A stretch of 32,964 nt of DNA from Clostridia bacterium. GTDB taxonomy: Bacteria > Bacillota > Clostridia > Oscillospirales > CAG-272. Shown piece by piece: positions 1 through 7,972 of this stretch. Positions within the stretch are counted from its first letter, which is position 1. Each line of letters starts with the position of its first letter. The DNA lies in the NCBI GenBank assembly GCA_017416185.1, contig JAFQDF010000012.1, positions 1 to 32,964 on the forward strand, given 5' to 3'. A model generated the notes under the pieces. That model saw nothing but the letters and a program-made list of their open reading frames with translations, was not told where the DNA came from and ran no database searches. The translations under genes and the position numbers were made by a program.

Positions 1-228
1 ACGAGCTGCGGTCTCATACTCAACGTGTCTGGTGTTGATTGTAATACCTCTTTCTCTTTCTTCGGGAGCGTTATCGATCTGGTCATAAGCCATGAACTCG
101 ATCTTGTCGTCGTTAAGAGCAAGAGTCTTGGTGATAGCTGCTGTAAGTGTGGTCTTACCGTGGTCAACGTGACCGATGGTACCAATGTTAACGTGGGGTT
201 TCGTTCTGACGAATTTTTCCTTTGCCAT
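1..228 (-). CDS. tuf: Elongation factor Tu (N-terminal part, cut by window edge)
   Basis: EF-Tu is the GTPase that brings aminoacyl-tRNA to the ribosome. Only the first 76 codons lie in the window; the rest continues beyond position 1. The translation starts [20 protein letters not shown] and shows the P-loop GHVDHGKT, then the switch I stretch EERERGITI, both typical of EF-Tu. The ATG at 228 has a strong AGGAGG site 7-8 bases upstream. It is the last gene of a str operon (rpsL-rpsG-fusA-tuf) and is separated from fusA by 325 bp that hold an 86-bp tandem repeat. Identity is certain; completeness cannot be judged. Confidence 0.97.
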   Translation of the reverse strand, partial: MAKEKFVRTKPHVNIGTIGHVDHGKTTLTAAITKTLALNDDKIEFMAYDQIDNAPEERERGITINTRHVEYETAAR

Positions 229-279
229 TTTTCTATTCCTCCTAAGAATATATATTTTTTAAATTAGTTTATTTTTAAT

Positions 280-550
280 ACCTCACCGTGATAGGAACTC
301 ACGACTCGGATAATCACATCCTCGTGTGATCATTTAAGGCTTCAACCGTACTAACGGTGATTTTAGCCGCACCGCAAGAAAAACTTACGGTTCAGATAAC
401 CACACCCTCGTGTGATCGTTTAAGGCTTCAACCTTATTAACGGCGATTTTAGCCGCACCGCAAGAAAAACTTACGGTTCAGATAACCACACCCTCGTGTG
501 ATCGTTTAAGGCTTCAACCTTATTAACGGCGATTTTAGCCGCACCGCAGG
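280..550. repeat. 86-bp tandem repeat, three copies, fusA-tuf spacer
   Basis: Copies lie at 280-365, 366-451 and 452-537, followed by about 13 bases of a fourth at 538-550. Copies 2 and 3 are identical over all 86 bases. Copy 1, next to tuf, matches at about 69 of 86 positions. Read on the minus (transcribed) strand, each full unit can form several small hairpins: CGGC/GCCG, AAGG/CCTT, CACAC/GTGTG, and an 8-bp stem ACCGTAAG/CTTGCGGT around a TTTTT loop. The first unit starts right after the fusA stop codon. No open reading frame or known element was recognised in it. Confidence 0.95.
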
Positions 551-553
551 TGC

Positions 554-2656
554 TTAGTTGTTGCCGCCTCTTGCCTTTACGATGCCCTCAAGGATAGACT
601 TGGGAACTTCCTGGAAGTGGCTGGGCTCCATAGAGTACTGACCACGACCCTGAGTCTTGGAACGGAGCTCTGTTGCATAACCGAACATCTCGGACAGAGG
701 AACCATTGCATTGATCTGGGAAGCACCGGGGATAGAATCCATAGACTGGATCTGTCCACGTCTGGAGTTGAGAGAACCGATAACGTCACCCATGTAATCC
801 TCAGGGGTAACAACTACAACCTTCATAATAGGCTCTGTAAGAACGGGGTTAGCCTTCTTCATTGCATCCTTGAACGCCATAGAACCTGCGATCTTGAACG
901 CCATTTCGGAAGAGTCAACTTCGTGGTAAGAACCATCATAAAGTGTGATCTTAACGTCAACTACGTTGTAGCCTGCAAGTACACCTGTCTGCATAGCACC
1001 CTGGATACCAGCGTCAACTGCGGGAATGTATTCCTTGGGAATAGCACCGCCGACGATCTTGTTCTCGAAGGTGTAGCCTGCGCCGGGCTCGTTAGGCTCG
1101 AGTATGATCTTAACGTGACCGTACTGACCCTTACCACCGGACTGACGTGCGTACTTCATATCAACGTCGGCTGTACCCTTAACGGTTTCCTTATAAGCAA
1201 CCTGAGGCTCACCAACGTTTGCCTCTACCTTGAACTCACGAAGAAGTCTGTCAACGATAATTTCAAGGTGAAGCTCACCCATACCTGCGATGATGGTCTG
1301 ACCTGTCTCATCGTCGGTGTAGGTTCTGAATGTGGGGTCTTCCTCTGCAAGCTTTGCAAGAGCAATACCCATCTTTTCCTGACCTGCCTTGGTCTTGGGC
1401 TCGATAGCAACACGGATAACGGGTTCAGGGAACTCCATAGACTCAAGGATGATAGGATTCTTTTCATCACAGAGTGTATCACCTGTGGTGGTATTCTTTA
1501 CACCAACGATAGCAGCGATATCACCTGCATAACAGATATCGATATCCTTACGGTCATTAGCGTGCATCTGAAGAATACGTCCGCAACGCTCACGAGCGCC
1601 CTTCGTAGAGTTGTAAACTGTAGTACCAGCCTCAACAGCACCGGAGTAAACTCTGAAGAAGCAGAGCTTACCAACAAAGGGGTCGGTCATGATCTTGAAT
1701 GCGAGTGCGGAGAAGGGCTCGTCATCAGAAGAATGTCTTACGTCCTCTTCCTCGGTCTCGGGGTTGATACCCTGGATCGCAGGAACGTCGAGAGGAGAAG
1801 GCATATACTCGATAACTGCATCGAGAAGCTTCTGAACACCCTTGTTCTTATAAGAGGTACCGCAAACAACAGGAACTATCTTGTTGTCGATGGTAGCCTT
1901 TCTGAGGACTCTCTTGATGTCTTCCTTGGAAGGCTCTTCACCCTCAAGGTACTTTTCCATAAGATCGTCATCCTGCTCTACGACGGTCTCGATGAGGGCA
2001 GCTCTGTACTCCTCAGCCTTTTCCATCATATCTGCGGGAATGGGCTCTGTACGCATATCCTTACCGAGGTCATCGTAATAAACCTCAGCATTCATCTCGA
2101 TCAGGTCGATGATACCCTTGAAGGTATCCTCAGCACCGATGGGAAGCTGAATGGGAAGTGCGTTACACTTGAGTCTGTCCTTCATCATCTGTACAACACG
2201 ATAGAAGTCAGCACCCATAATGTCCATCTTATTTACATAAGCCATTCTGGGGACACCGTACTGGTCAGCCTGACGCCATACAGTCTCGGACTGAGGCTCA
2301 ACGCCGCCCTTGGCACACAAAACTGTTACCGAACCGTCAAGTACACGAAGAGAACGCTCAACCTCTACGGTAAAGTCAACGTGACCGGGGGTATCAATGA
2401 TGTTTATACGGTGCTTTGCAAACTGGTTGTTAGCACCCTGCCAATAACAGGTGGTAGCAGCGGAGGTGATTGTGATACCTCTCTCCTGCTCCTGCTCCAT
2501 CCAGTCCATTGTTGCGGAGCCGTCATGTGTCTCACCGAGTCTGTGGTTAACACCTGTGTAGAACAGGATACGCTCGGTGGTAGTGGTCTTACCCGCGTCG
2601 ATATGTGCCATTATACCGATATTTCTGGTATTTTCTAACGAATACTGTCTAGGCAT
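554..2656 (-). CDS. fusA: Elongation factor G
   Basis: EF-G is the translocation GTPase of the ribosome, and it also acts in ribosome recycling with RRF. The 700-residue length is normal. G-domain motifs are all present: the P-loop AHIDAGKT near residue 17, [13 protein letters not shown], and NKMD. The C-terminal domain IV stretch (PQVAYKETV...) and the conserved end are intact. An AAGGAG site precedes the ATG. It lies between rpsG (37-base gap) and tuf in the str operon. The large open frame on the opposite strand is a codon-bias shadow. Confidence 0.98.
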   Translation of the reverse strand: MPRQYSLENTRNIGIMAHIDAGKTTTTERILFYTGVNHRLGETHDGSATMDWMEQEQERGITITSAATTCYWQGANNQFAKHRINIIDTPGHVDFTVEVERSLRVLDGSVTVLCAKGGVEPQSETVWRQADQYGVPRMAYVNKMDIMGADFYRVVQMMKDRLKCNALPIQLPIGAEDTFKGIIDLIEMNAEVYYDDLGKDMRTEPIPADMMEKAEEYRAALIETVVEQDDDLMEKYLEGEEPSKEDIKRVLRKATIDNKIVPVVCGTSYKNKGVQKLLDAVIEYMPSPLDVPAIQGINPETEEEDVRHSSDDEPFSALAFKIMTDPFVGKLCFFRVYSGAVEAGTTVYNSTKGARERCGRILQMHANDRKDIDICYAGDIAAIVGVKNTTTGDTLCDEKNPIILESMEFPEPVIRVAIEPKTKAGQEKMGIALAKLAEEDPTFRTYTDDETGQTIIAGMGELHLEIIVDRLLREFKVEANVGEPQVAYKETVKGTADVDMKYARQSGGKGQYGHVKIILEPNEPGAGYTFENKIVGGAIPKEYIPAVDAGIQGAMQTGVLAGYNVVDVKITLYDGSYHEVDSSEMAFKIAGSMAFKDAMKKANPVLTEPIMKVVVVTPEDYMGDVIGSLNSRRGQIQSMDSIPGASQINAMVPLSEMFGYATELRSKTQGRGQYSMEPSHFQEVPKSILEGIVKARGGNN

Positions 2657-2693
2657 TTTAAACTCCTTTTATAAACGTCGCGAATGGCACAAA

Positions 2694-3164
2694 TTAATAT
2701 CTGTAATGTGCGAAAGCTCTGTTAGCTTCAGCCATTCTGTGTGTCTCTTCTTTCTTCTTGAAAGCGCCGCCGGTAGAGTTGATTGCATCAACTATCTCGC
2801 CTGCGAGCTTCTCTGCCATAGTTCTCTCACTGCGGTTTCTGGAATATGTTCTGATCCAACGCAGACCAAGTGTCTGTCTTCTCTCTTCACGAACTTCCAT
2901 AGGAACCTGGTAAGTGGAACCGCCGATTCTACGAGCCTTAACCTCGAGAACAGGCATTACATTGTTGAGAGCTTCCTGGAATGCTTCCAGTGCGTTCTTG
3001 CCACTCTTCTCCTCTACGATCTTGAATGCGTCGTAAACGATCTTCTGAGCAACACCTCTCTTGCCGTCATACATAATGTTATTGATAAGCTTGGTAACAA
3101 GCTTAGAATTATACATAGGATCCGGCAGAACGTCTCTCTTAGAAATCTGACCTCTTCTAGGCAT
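2694..3164 (-). CDS. rpsG: 30S ribosomal protein S7
   Basis: S7 is a primary assembly protein of the 30S head and contacts E-site tRNA and mRNA. The 156-residue length is usual for the family. It starts [16 protein letters not shown] and contains the typical [14 protein letters not shown] segment and LGLRWI. The ATG follows an AAGGAGGG site. It is 143 bp downstream of rpsL and just upstream of fusA, the standard str order. Confidence 0.98.
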   Translation of the reverse strand: MPRRGQISKRDVLPDPMYNSKLVTKLINNIMYDGKRGVAQKIVYDAFKIVEEKSGKNALEAFQEALNNVMPVLEVKARRIGGSTYQVPMEVREERRQTLGLRWIRTYSRNRSERTMAEKLAGEIVDAINSTGGAFKKKEETHRMAEANRAFAHYRY

Positions 3165-3307
3165 GATCTTCCCTCCTTCATAAAAATGATATCACAGGTA
3201 CTCGAAAATTTCTTTTTCGTAGATGCTTATTAAGAGTCAGGAATACAAAGTTTTATCAATTAAGTTGATAGCATGTAAACCGACCTTAAGCAATCCTTGT
3301 GATGTGA

Positions 3308-3727
3308 TTATTTACCTGCTTTAGGTCTCTTGGTACCGTACTTTGAACGGCTCTGTCTACGGGTGTCAACGCCCTGTGCGTCGAGCGTACCGCGGATGAT
3401 GTGGTAACGTACACCGGGGAGGTCACGTACCCTACCGCCACGAATAAGAACAACAGAGTGCTCCTGAAGGTTGTGGCCGATACCGGGAATATAAGTGGTT
3501 GCCTCCATACCGTTTGTAAGTCTTACTCTGGCGATCTTACGAAGAGCAGAGTTAGGCTTCTTAGGGCTGGTGGTTGTAACCTTTGTACATACACCGCGCT
3601 TCTGGGGTGCAGACTGGTTTGTAGGTCTGTTGGTAAGACTGTTAAAACCCTTCTGAAGTACAGGGGACTTGGACTTCCATGTCTTGTCCTGACGTCCGTA
3701 TCTGACTAACTGGTTAAAGGTTGGCAT
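3308..3727 (-). CDS. rpsL: 30S ribosomal protein S12, arginine at the K88 decoding position
   Basis: S12 lines the decoding centre and affects translational accuracy and streptomycin response. The product has 139 residues with the conserved [12 protein letters not shown] loop (lysine equivalent to K42/K43 present) and [15 protein letters not shown]. The later loop reads [13 protein letters not shown], whereas E. coli and B. subtilis have [13 protein letters not shown]. The codon there is CGT, so this is arginine at the position called K87/K88. The aspartate that is methylthiolated in some bacteria is kept. An AAAGGAG site precedes the ATG. First gene of the str operon, with its own consensus promoter. 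Confidence 0.98.
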   Translation of the reverse strand: MPTFNQLVRYGRQDKTWKSKSPVLQKGFNSLTNRPTNQSAPQKRGVCTKVTTTSPKKPNSALRKIARVRLTNGMEATTYIPGIGHNLQEHSVVLIRGGRVRDLPGVRYHIIRGTLDAQGVDTRRQSRSKYGTKRPKAGK

Positions 3728-3799
3728 GCTACAACTCCTTTCTTAAGTATTTATAATTTTGTGTATGCGAAAAGCAATGTGCATTTCGACACAAGATAG

Positions 3800-3829
3800 A
3801 TTATAGCACTATAAGGATAGAATTGTCAA
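3800..3829 (-). promoter_or_regulatory. str operon promoter
   Basis: On the minus strand there is a perfect TTGACA (-35, at 3824-3829), an 18-bp spacer and a perfect TATAAT (-10, at 3800-3805). The start point would fall near 3793, giving a leader of about 65 bases before rpsL. So rpsL-rpsG-fusA-tuf can be transcribed independently of anything upstream. Confidence 0.85.
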
Positions 3830-3890
3830 GATAAAAGGGGCTTATACAAAGTTTTTTTACATTTGGATAATTATTTGACTAAATATGCAT

Positions 3891-5255
3891 TTATTCTTGA
3901 CTTATTCCGTCCATAGCCTTCTTAAATTGGAAGTAAAACAGTACTGCTGTGAAGCTGACTGCAATTATATCTGCCACAGGCTCGGCGATATATACGCCGA
4001 CAGTAGGATCACTTATAATGCGGGGCATTATATATATCAAAGGTAACAAAAGCACGAATTTTCTTACCACCGCCACGGTAACGGAGGACAACGCCTTTCC
4101 CAGCGACACAAAGGTCATCTGACAGGCTATCTGTATACCGAAAAGAAGCATTCCGCCAAAATATATACGGATAACCCCTGCGGTAAAATCAATAAGTGTC
4201 TTTTCCGCTGTGAAAACAGATGCAAACGCCCTTGGCATAATCATAACAAGGGTCCATAGAACAACAGAGTAGCAAAGACAGGAGCAAAGCAACAATCTGA
4301 AGGTCTTTTTGACACGCACGGCATTCTTGGCTCCGTAGTTGTAGCTGAGTATAGGCTGCGCACCCTGCGCTATTCCCTGCAGAGGCAGCATAGCAAACTG
4401 CATCACGCTGGTTAGTATGGTCATTGCACCTACCGCAAGGTCTCCTCCGTAGCCGAGAAGCGAGGAATTGAAACATACGGATATAACACTTTCGCTTGCC
4501 TGCATTATAAAGGTTGCAAATCCAAGAGCAATACAGGGCATAATAAGCTTTGGAGACACAATAAGATTTTGGGCTTTAAGCCGCAGTATCGGCTTTTTAG
4601 AACACAGGAAGGACACTATCCATACGCAGGACAAACCTTGAGATATGACAGTTGCAAGGGCAGCACCCTTAACGCCCATATTAAAAGCGTATATAAATAT
4701 GGGGTCAAGGATTATGTTTGAAATAGCACCTATCACCACAGAAAACATAGATATCTTCGTAAAGCCCTGAGCACTGACAAAGGCATTCATACCCAGCGTC
4801 AGCTGTACGAACAAAGTACCTGAGGCATAAATATTCATATAGCTTACGGCATAATCAATAGTATTTGCGCTGGCACCGAAGGCAAGAAGAAGTCTGCGGT
4901 TAAATATAAGCAGCAATACGGTCAACACGACAGATATTATTATCTGCAAACCAAAGCAGCCTCCGAGGGTCTTCTCTGCCTTTCCTGTTTCTTTTTGTCC
5001 CATAAATATGGAAGCTCTGGGTGCACCGCCCGACGCCACAAGGGCGGCAAAGGCAGACACTATCATAATGATAGGCATACAAACACCTACACCCGTAAGG
5101 GCAAGATCACCCTCTCCGGGAATATGACCGATATATATACGGTCAACTATATTGTAAAGCATATTGATAAGCTGTGCCGCAACGGTAGGTACGGCTAATC
5201 TGAACAGCAGCTTGCCTATAGGTGCTGTTCCAAGCATTTCCTTGTTATCTGTCAT
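3891..5255 (-). CDS. MATE family multidrug/cation antiporter
   Basis: This is an integral membrane exporter of the MATE family, which uses a Na+ or H+ gradient to expel organic cations and drugs. The 454-residue length fits. The start (APIGKLLFRLAVPTVAAQLI, then LYNIVDRIYIG) is the usual family N-terminus. The hydrophobicity pattern supports about 12 membrane helices in two halves, and the second half contains LPLQGIAQGAQPILSYNYGA, a typical mid-protein motif of the MepA/DinF-like branch. It lies upstream of and parallel to the str operon but ends 60 bp before that operon's promoter, so it need not share its transcript. The substrate cannot be read from sequence. Confidence 0.9.
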   Translation of the reverse strand: MTDNKEMLGTAPIGKLLFRLAVPTVAAQLINMLYNIVDRIYIGHIPGEGDLALTGVGVCMPIIMIVSAFAALVASGGAPRASIFMGQKETGKAEKTLGGCFGLQIIISVVLTVLLLIFNRRLLLAFGASANTIDYAVSYMNIYASGTLFVQLTLGMNAFVSAQGFTKISMFSVVIGAISNIILDPIFIYAFNMGVKGAALATVISQGLSCVWIVSFLCSKKPILRLKAQNLIVSPKLIMPCIALGFATFIMQASESVISVCFNSSLLGYGGDLAVGAMTILTSVMQFAMLPLQGIAQGAQPILSYNYGAKNAVRVKKTFRLLLCSCLCYSVVLWTLVMIMPRAFASVFTAEKTLIDFTAGVIRIYFGGMLLFGIQIACQMTFVSLGKALSSVTVAVVRKFVLLLPLIYIMPRIISDPTVGVYIAEPVADIIAVSFTAVLFYFQFKKAMDGISQE

Positions 5256-5308
5256 TTTTTATTACCTATACTCATAATTATCTATATCATTGTGGGATTT
5301 AAAGATAA

Positions 5309-5656
5309 TTAAATTTTAATCTTTATATTTTCAAGTGATTCATATGTATGGGGGAAGACATTAGTTTTAAAGCAGAGTATCCATCATCCGAACTCTACGT
5401 CAAGCTCATCCTCTACCCAGGGCATAGCCTCACGCTTCTTGTAGATACAGTCATAATTTCCGTCTATTATCCATTCATCCTGCACCGGGATTTCTGACTG
5501 TATCCTGTTAAACTCCTGCCGGGTAACACCGGTCTTGTCAAGCTTATGCCAAATCATATCAAGATAGTAAAACGGCAGATCTGCCTCATCTCTCAGACGT
5601 CGGGTAAAGCTGTTTTTCCCTGTCTCCGAACACCCGATAACCAATATTTTTTTCAT
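5309..5656 (-). pseudogene. Decayed P-loop (adenylate-kinase-like) nucleotide kinase
   Basis: The intact first part (from ATG at 5656, MKKILVIGCSETGKNSFTRR) resembles the small AAA/adenylate-kinase-like family that begins GCPGSGKSTF and runs about 170 residues. The P-loop is degraded (ETGKNS), and YYLDMIWHKLDKT and DEWIIDGNY follow as in the family. The sequence then jumps straight to MPWVEDELDVEF, a motif that normally comes some 40 residues later, so an internal in-frame deletion is likely. A TGA at 5384-5386 stops the frame, but family-like residues continue after it (WILCFK..., FPHTYESLENIK) to a TAA at 5309. The three lesions together argue for a pseudogene. The open frame could start 8 codons earlier at 5680, but that lies in a hairpin. 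Confidence 0.75.
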
Positions 5657-5671
5657 ATTCACTCTCTTTAA

Positions 5672-5700
5672 AAGGACCATGACATTAAATCATAGTCCTT
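5672..5700 (-). terminator. Hairpin downstream of the SLH/DUF3298 gene
   Basis: An 11-bp stem (AAGGACTATGA paired with TCATGGTCCTT, one G-U pair) encloses a 7-base loop, just after the SLH gene stop at 5707. Only a short TTTT run follows, so termination may be weak. It belongs to a group of three related GGACTRTGA hairpins in this region. Confidence 0.6.
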
Positions 5701-5706
5701 AAAATG

Positions 5707-7095
5707 TTATTTGATATATATGCCTGTGGGGATCTCGAAAGAGCCTGACGCACCCGGACCAAGTTCATAGGTGGGGAAACAAAGTACTATCTGTCCATTT
5801 TGAATATAAAAATTGTACTCAGCTAAGGTATAGTTCTGCAATATTGAATAAGCATCACTCCAATAATCGCCGTACCTGTTGTTTTTTAAATATCTCCATG
5901 CACTACTTGCAAGCTCATACTCTAAAGTGTAAGGATCCTTTCCCGTAAGCTCGGTAAGTGTTGCGACCTTACCGGTATTGAGGTTATATGTAACCCCAAA
6001 TATATCGACGTTTGAAACACCGCCCATCCACCAGTCCGATTTGCCTTTGATACTTATATATCCTTTATTGTTGTATACAACACTGGAACTCCAGGTATAC
6101 GTATAAGGATAGTTGGGATTTGCATACTCGACTTCTTCCTTGATATCGGAATTACTAGAGAAAAAGCTGTTCATTTTTGTATTCAGATCAGCATTGATCG
6201 CTTTAATAGAATTATCACTACCGTCAAGAGTCACTTTTTCATACCAGTGTATAATTCCAATCTGCCCTTTACTGTTCTTATAGGAATGATCAACCCTTGT
6301 GATCTTGTATGTCACACTGTTTGCAAAGTATATTGCCGGAAGCGAGAAATAGAAATATCTTGAACACTTTTTACAGGTATTGCCCATCTTGCCTTTAGAA
6401 GTTACGGTAGGTACCGCTGTTACGTGCCATTCGCCGAACTGATGAACACAGCCCACAGTTCTCAGACTGTGCATATTCATCATAACCTGAGCAAGCTGCG
6501 CTCTTGTTGCTCCGTCAGCGGGAGTGAGCCTGTTATTGGCATTTCCCTGCATAAGTCCAACTGCCACGCAGTAGGATACTCCTGTCTTTGCCCAGGTGGG
6601 TACGTTACGGTAATCATAGAATCTTGAAAGATCTGCACTTTTCGATACGTCCATACCCTTGAATTTGGCATAGTTATAGAAAAGCGTTGCCATCTGTGCA
6701 CGGGTAAGAGGAGAGTTGGGAGCAAACTTGTTTGCCGTCATACCGCTGACTATTCCCTTCTGTCTTGCCCACTCAACGGCAATATAATACCAGTCGTTAG
6801 GATGAATATCGTTAAAGGGAGTCTTTTCCGCTCTTACGTAATTCTTGTTTACACCCTCCATATTTGCAAGAGCCTGAACAAACATTGCTCTGGTAAGGAT
6901 CCTGGTAGGGTCAAAGCTTGTTTTTGTCATACCGCTAAGCAGATTGTTCTGATAACAGTATGCAATTGCCGCATACCACCAGTGATCGTATTTGATATCC
7001 CTGAAGGGATGCTCATAGCTTTCGGCACTGACGCTTACGGGTAATACACTGCAAAGCATCACCACGGTTAACAATAAACATATGATTCTTTTCAT
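5707..7095 (-). CDS. SLH-domain surface protein with DUF4163/DUF3298-like C-terminus
   Basis: This is a secreted protein likely held on the cell wall by three SLH repeats (about residues 30-80, 95-140 and 158-210), after a signal peptide ending near SVSA. A short Cys-containing module follows (H-x-F-G-E-W, then CKKC). The C-terminal ~200 residues resemble the PdaC/RsiV pair of domains (DUF4163 then DUF3298): the stretch FGVTYNLNTGKVATLTEL and the final CFPTYELGPGASGSFEIP fit that family. Its role is unknown; related domains occur in a deacetylase and in a lysozyme-binding anti-sigma factor. The start is placed at 7095, not two codons earlier at 7101: the GAGGAG site is 7 bases from the ATG at 7095 but only 1 base from the other. 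Confidence 0.85.
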   Translation of the reverse strand: MKRIICLLLTVVMLCSVLPVSVSAESYEHPFRDIKYDHWWYAAIAYCYQNNLLSGMTKTSFDPTRILTRAMFVQALANMEGVNKNYVRAEKTPFNDIHPNDWYYIAVEWARQKGIVSGMTANKFAPNSPLTRAQMATLFYNYAKFKGMDVSKSADLSRFYDYRNVPTWAKTGVSYCVAVGLMQGNANNRLTPADGATRAQLAQVMMNMHSLRTVGCVHQFGEWHVTAVPTVTSKGKMGNTCKKCSRYFYFSLPAIYFANSVTYKITRVDHSYKNSKGQIGIIHWYEKVTLDGSDNSIKAINADLNTKMNSFFSSNSDIKEEVEYANPNYPYTYTWSSSVVYNNKGYISIKGKSDWWMGGVSNVDIFGVTYNLNTGKVATLTELTGKDPYTLEYELASSAWRYLKNNRYGDYWSDAYSILQNYTLAEYNFYIQNGQIVLCFPTYELGPGASGSFEIPTGIYIK

Positions 7096-7126
7096 TGTCA
7101 TTCTCCTCTAAATTGTTATTACGGTT

Positions 7127-7155
7127 ATTGTAGCATATATTTTTCATTTTTGCAA
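7127..7155 (-). promoter_or_regulatory. Promoter of the SLH/DUF3298 gene
   Basis: On the minus strand TTGCAA (7150-7155), a 17-bp spacer and TACAAT (7127-7132) precede the gene by about 30 bases. The upstream terminator ends right at the -35 box, so this gene has its own transcript. Confidence 0.7.
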
Positions 7156-7158
7156 TAT

Positions 7159-7194
7159 AAAAACAAAAGGGCTGTGAGCTTTTTATCACAGTCC
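7159..7194 (-). terminator. Terminator of the lipoprotein gene
   Basis: On the minus strand GGACTGTGA and TCACAGCCC form a 9-bp stem with one mismatch, followed by TTTTGTTTTT. It lies 7 bases after the lipoprotein stop codon. Confidence 0.8.
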
Positions 7195-7201
7195 TCGTTA
7201 T

Positions 7202-7870
7202 TCAGCCCTCGTTTTCCAGTTTGAAATCATAGGTGATCAGATCGACAGAAAATATTGCAGGAGCTCCGTTTTCGCTACCACCATACAAATGCACAAGTAC
7301 CTGCATATCCAGAAGTTCTATCTTAGATGCCCAAAAATGTGTATCATTAAAATGCCTGATATTACATATGGTCTCACCGTCAAAGGATACCGCAAAAAAA
7401 TCAGGACCGAAATATCCACATAAATATATCGCATCATCGCCCATCACAGAGTCCGTTACAGCACCCATATACTCGTCATTTGTCCACACTATCTCACCTG
7501 TGCCTGTATCCAGAGCGATTATCGAACCATCCTCTGTGTAATAATATCGATCATCCTTAAATCCGATCTCATTCACAAGATCTAACTGAGTTGCAGGGTA
7601 TTGTCCGGTAGTATATTCCCAGAGAGTATTATCATTCTCATCAAAGCCGGAGATTAAGGCATACTCCATACCTACATCGCTGTACATATGCTCAAAAGCT
7701 ACTCTTTTGCACACAGCGGTCTCTTTTGATAAAGCCATGTTGTCAATAACTGCTTCCGTGTTATCCATCGAACTGTTTACTCCGGGAGCAACGTTATTGT
7801 TTCTGTTGCCGCAAGCATAAAGGCTCAGCATAAGAATCAGACAAACAATTATTCTTAATAATCCTTTCAT
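7202..7870 (-). CDS. Predicted lipoprotein with PQQ-like beta-propeller repeats
   Basis: The 222-residue product has a classical lipoprotein signal: a short basic start, a hydrophobic core, then LSLYAC, so a lipid-anchored cysteine near residue 20 is expected. After a flexible Asn/Ser-rich linker there are blade-like repeats of the PQQ/WD40-like kind: ISGFDENDNTLWEYTTGQ, and DGSIIALDTGTGEIVWTND. Only three or four blades are present, so it is shorter than a full propeller. It would sit outside the membrane, probably as a binding or scaffold protein. An AAGGAG site precedes the ATG. It has its own promoter and terminator and so is monocistronic. The function is not known. Confidence 0.75.
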   Translation of the reverse strand: MKGLLRIIVCLILMLSLYACGNRNNNVAPGVNSSMDNTEAVIDNMALSKETAVCKRVAFEHMYSDVGMEYALISGFDENDNTLWEYTTGQYPATQLDLVNEIGFKDDRYYYTEDGSIIALDTGTGEIVWTNDEYMGAVTDSVMGDDAIYLCGYFGPDFFAVSFDGETICNIRHFNDTHFWASKIELLDMQVLVHLYGGSENGAPAIFSVDLITYDFKLENEG

Positions 7871-7900
7871 CGCTTTGTCTCCTTAAAACAGTATATGCTC

Positions 7901-7909
7901 ATTATAACA
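7901..7909 (-). promoter_or_regulatory. Extended -10 promoter of the lipoprotein gene
   Basis: The minus strand reads TGT-TATAAT about 30 bases before the ATG. It is an extended -10 box with no good -35 at 17 bp. Confidence 0.5.
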
Positions 7910-7937
7910 CACAATTACACTAATTGCACAAATAACA

Positions 7938-7967
7938 AAGGACTATGACCTCAGTCACAGTCCTTTT
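7938..7967 (-). terminator. Terminator hairpin after lysS
   Basis: A 13-bp stem (AAAGGACTGTGAC with GTCATAGTCCTTT, one G-U pair) and a 4-base loop start 5 bases after the lysS stop. The T-run after it is broken (TTTGTTATTTG). It closes the long PucR-ftsEX-lysS run. Confidence 0.75.
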
Positions 7968-7972
7968 GATTT

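Noticed and set aside
25..267. 80-codon plus-strand open frame at the left edge
   Set aside because: It is a shadow of tuf on the other strand.
280..550. CRISPR array in the fusA-tuf spacer
   Set aside because: The 86-bp units are contiguous with no variable spacers, and no cas genes are visible.
617..2638. 673-codon open frame antisense to fusA
   Set aside because: It mirrors the fusA codon pattern on the other strand, has no ribosome site or recognisable domain, and fusA itself is certain.
5280..5300. TGTGGGATTT upstream of the MATE gene as a LytTR box
   Set aside because: Only a single half-like match; no second box at the 12-base spacing.
5384..5386. TGA in the kinase frame as a selenocysteine or readthrough codon
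   Set aside because: Other lesions (internal deletion, degraded P-loop) make plain decay more likely, and the residue at that point is not a catalytic position.
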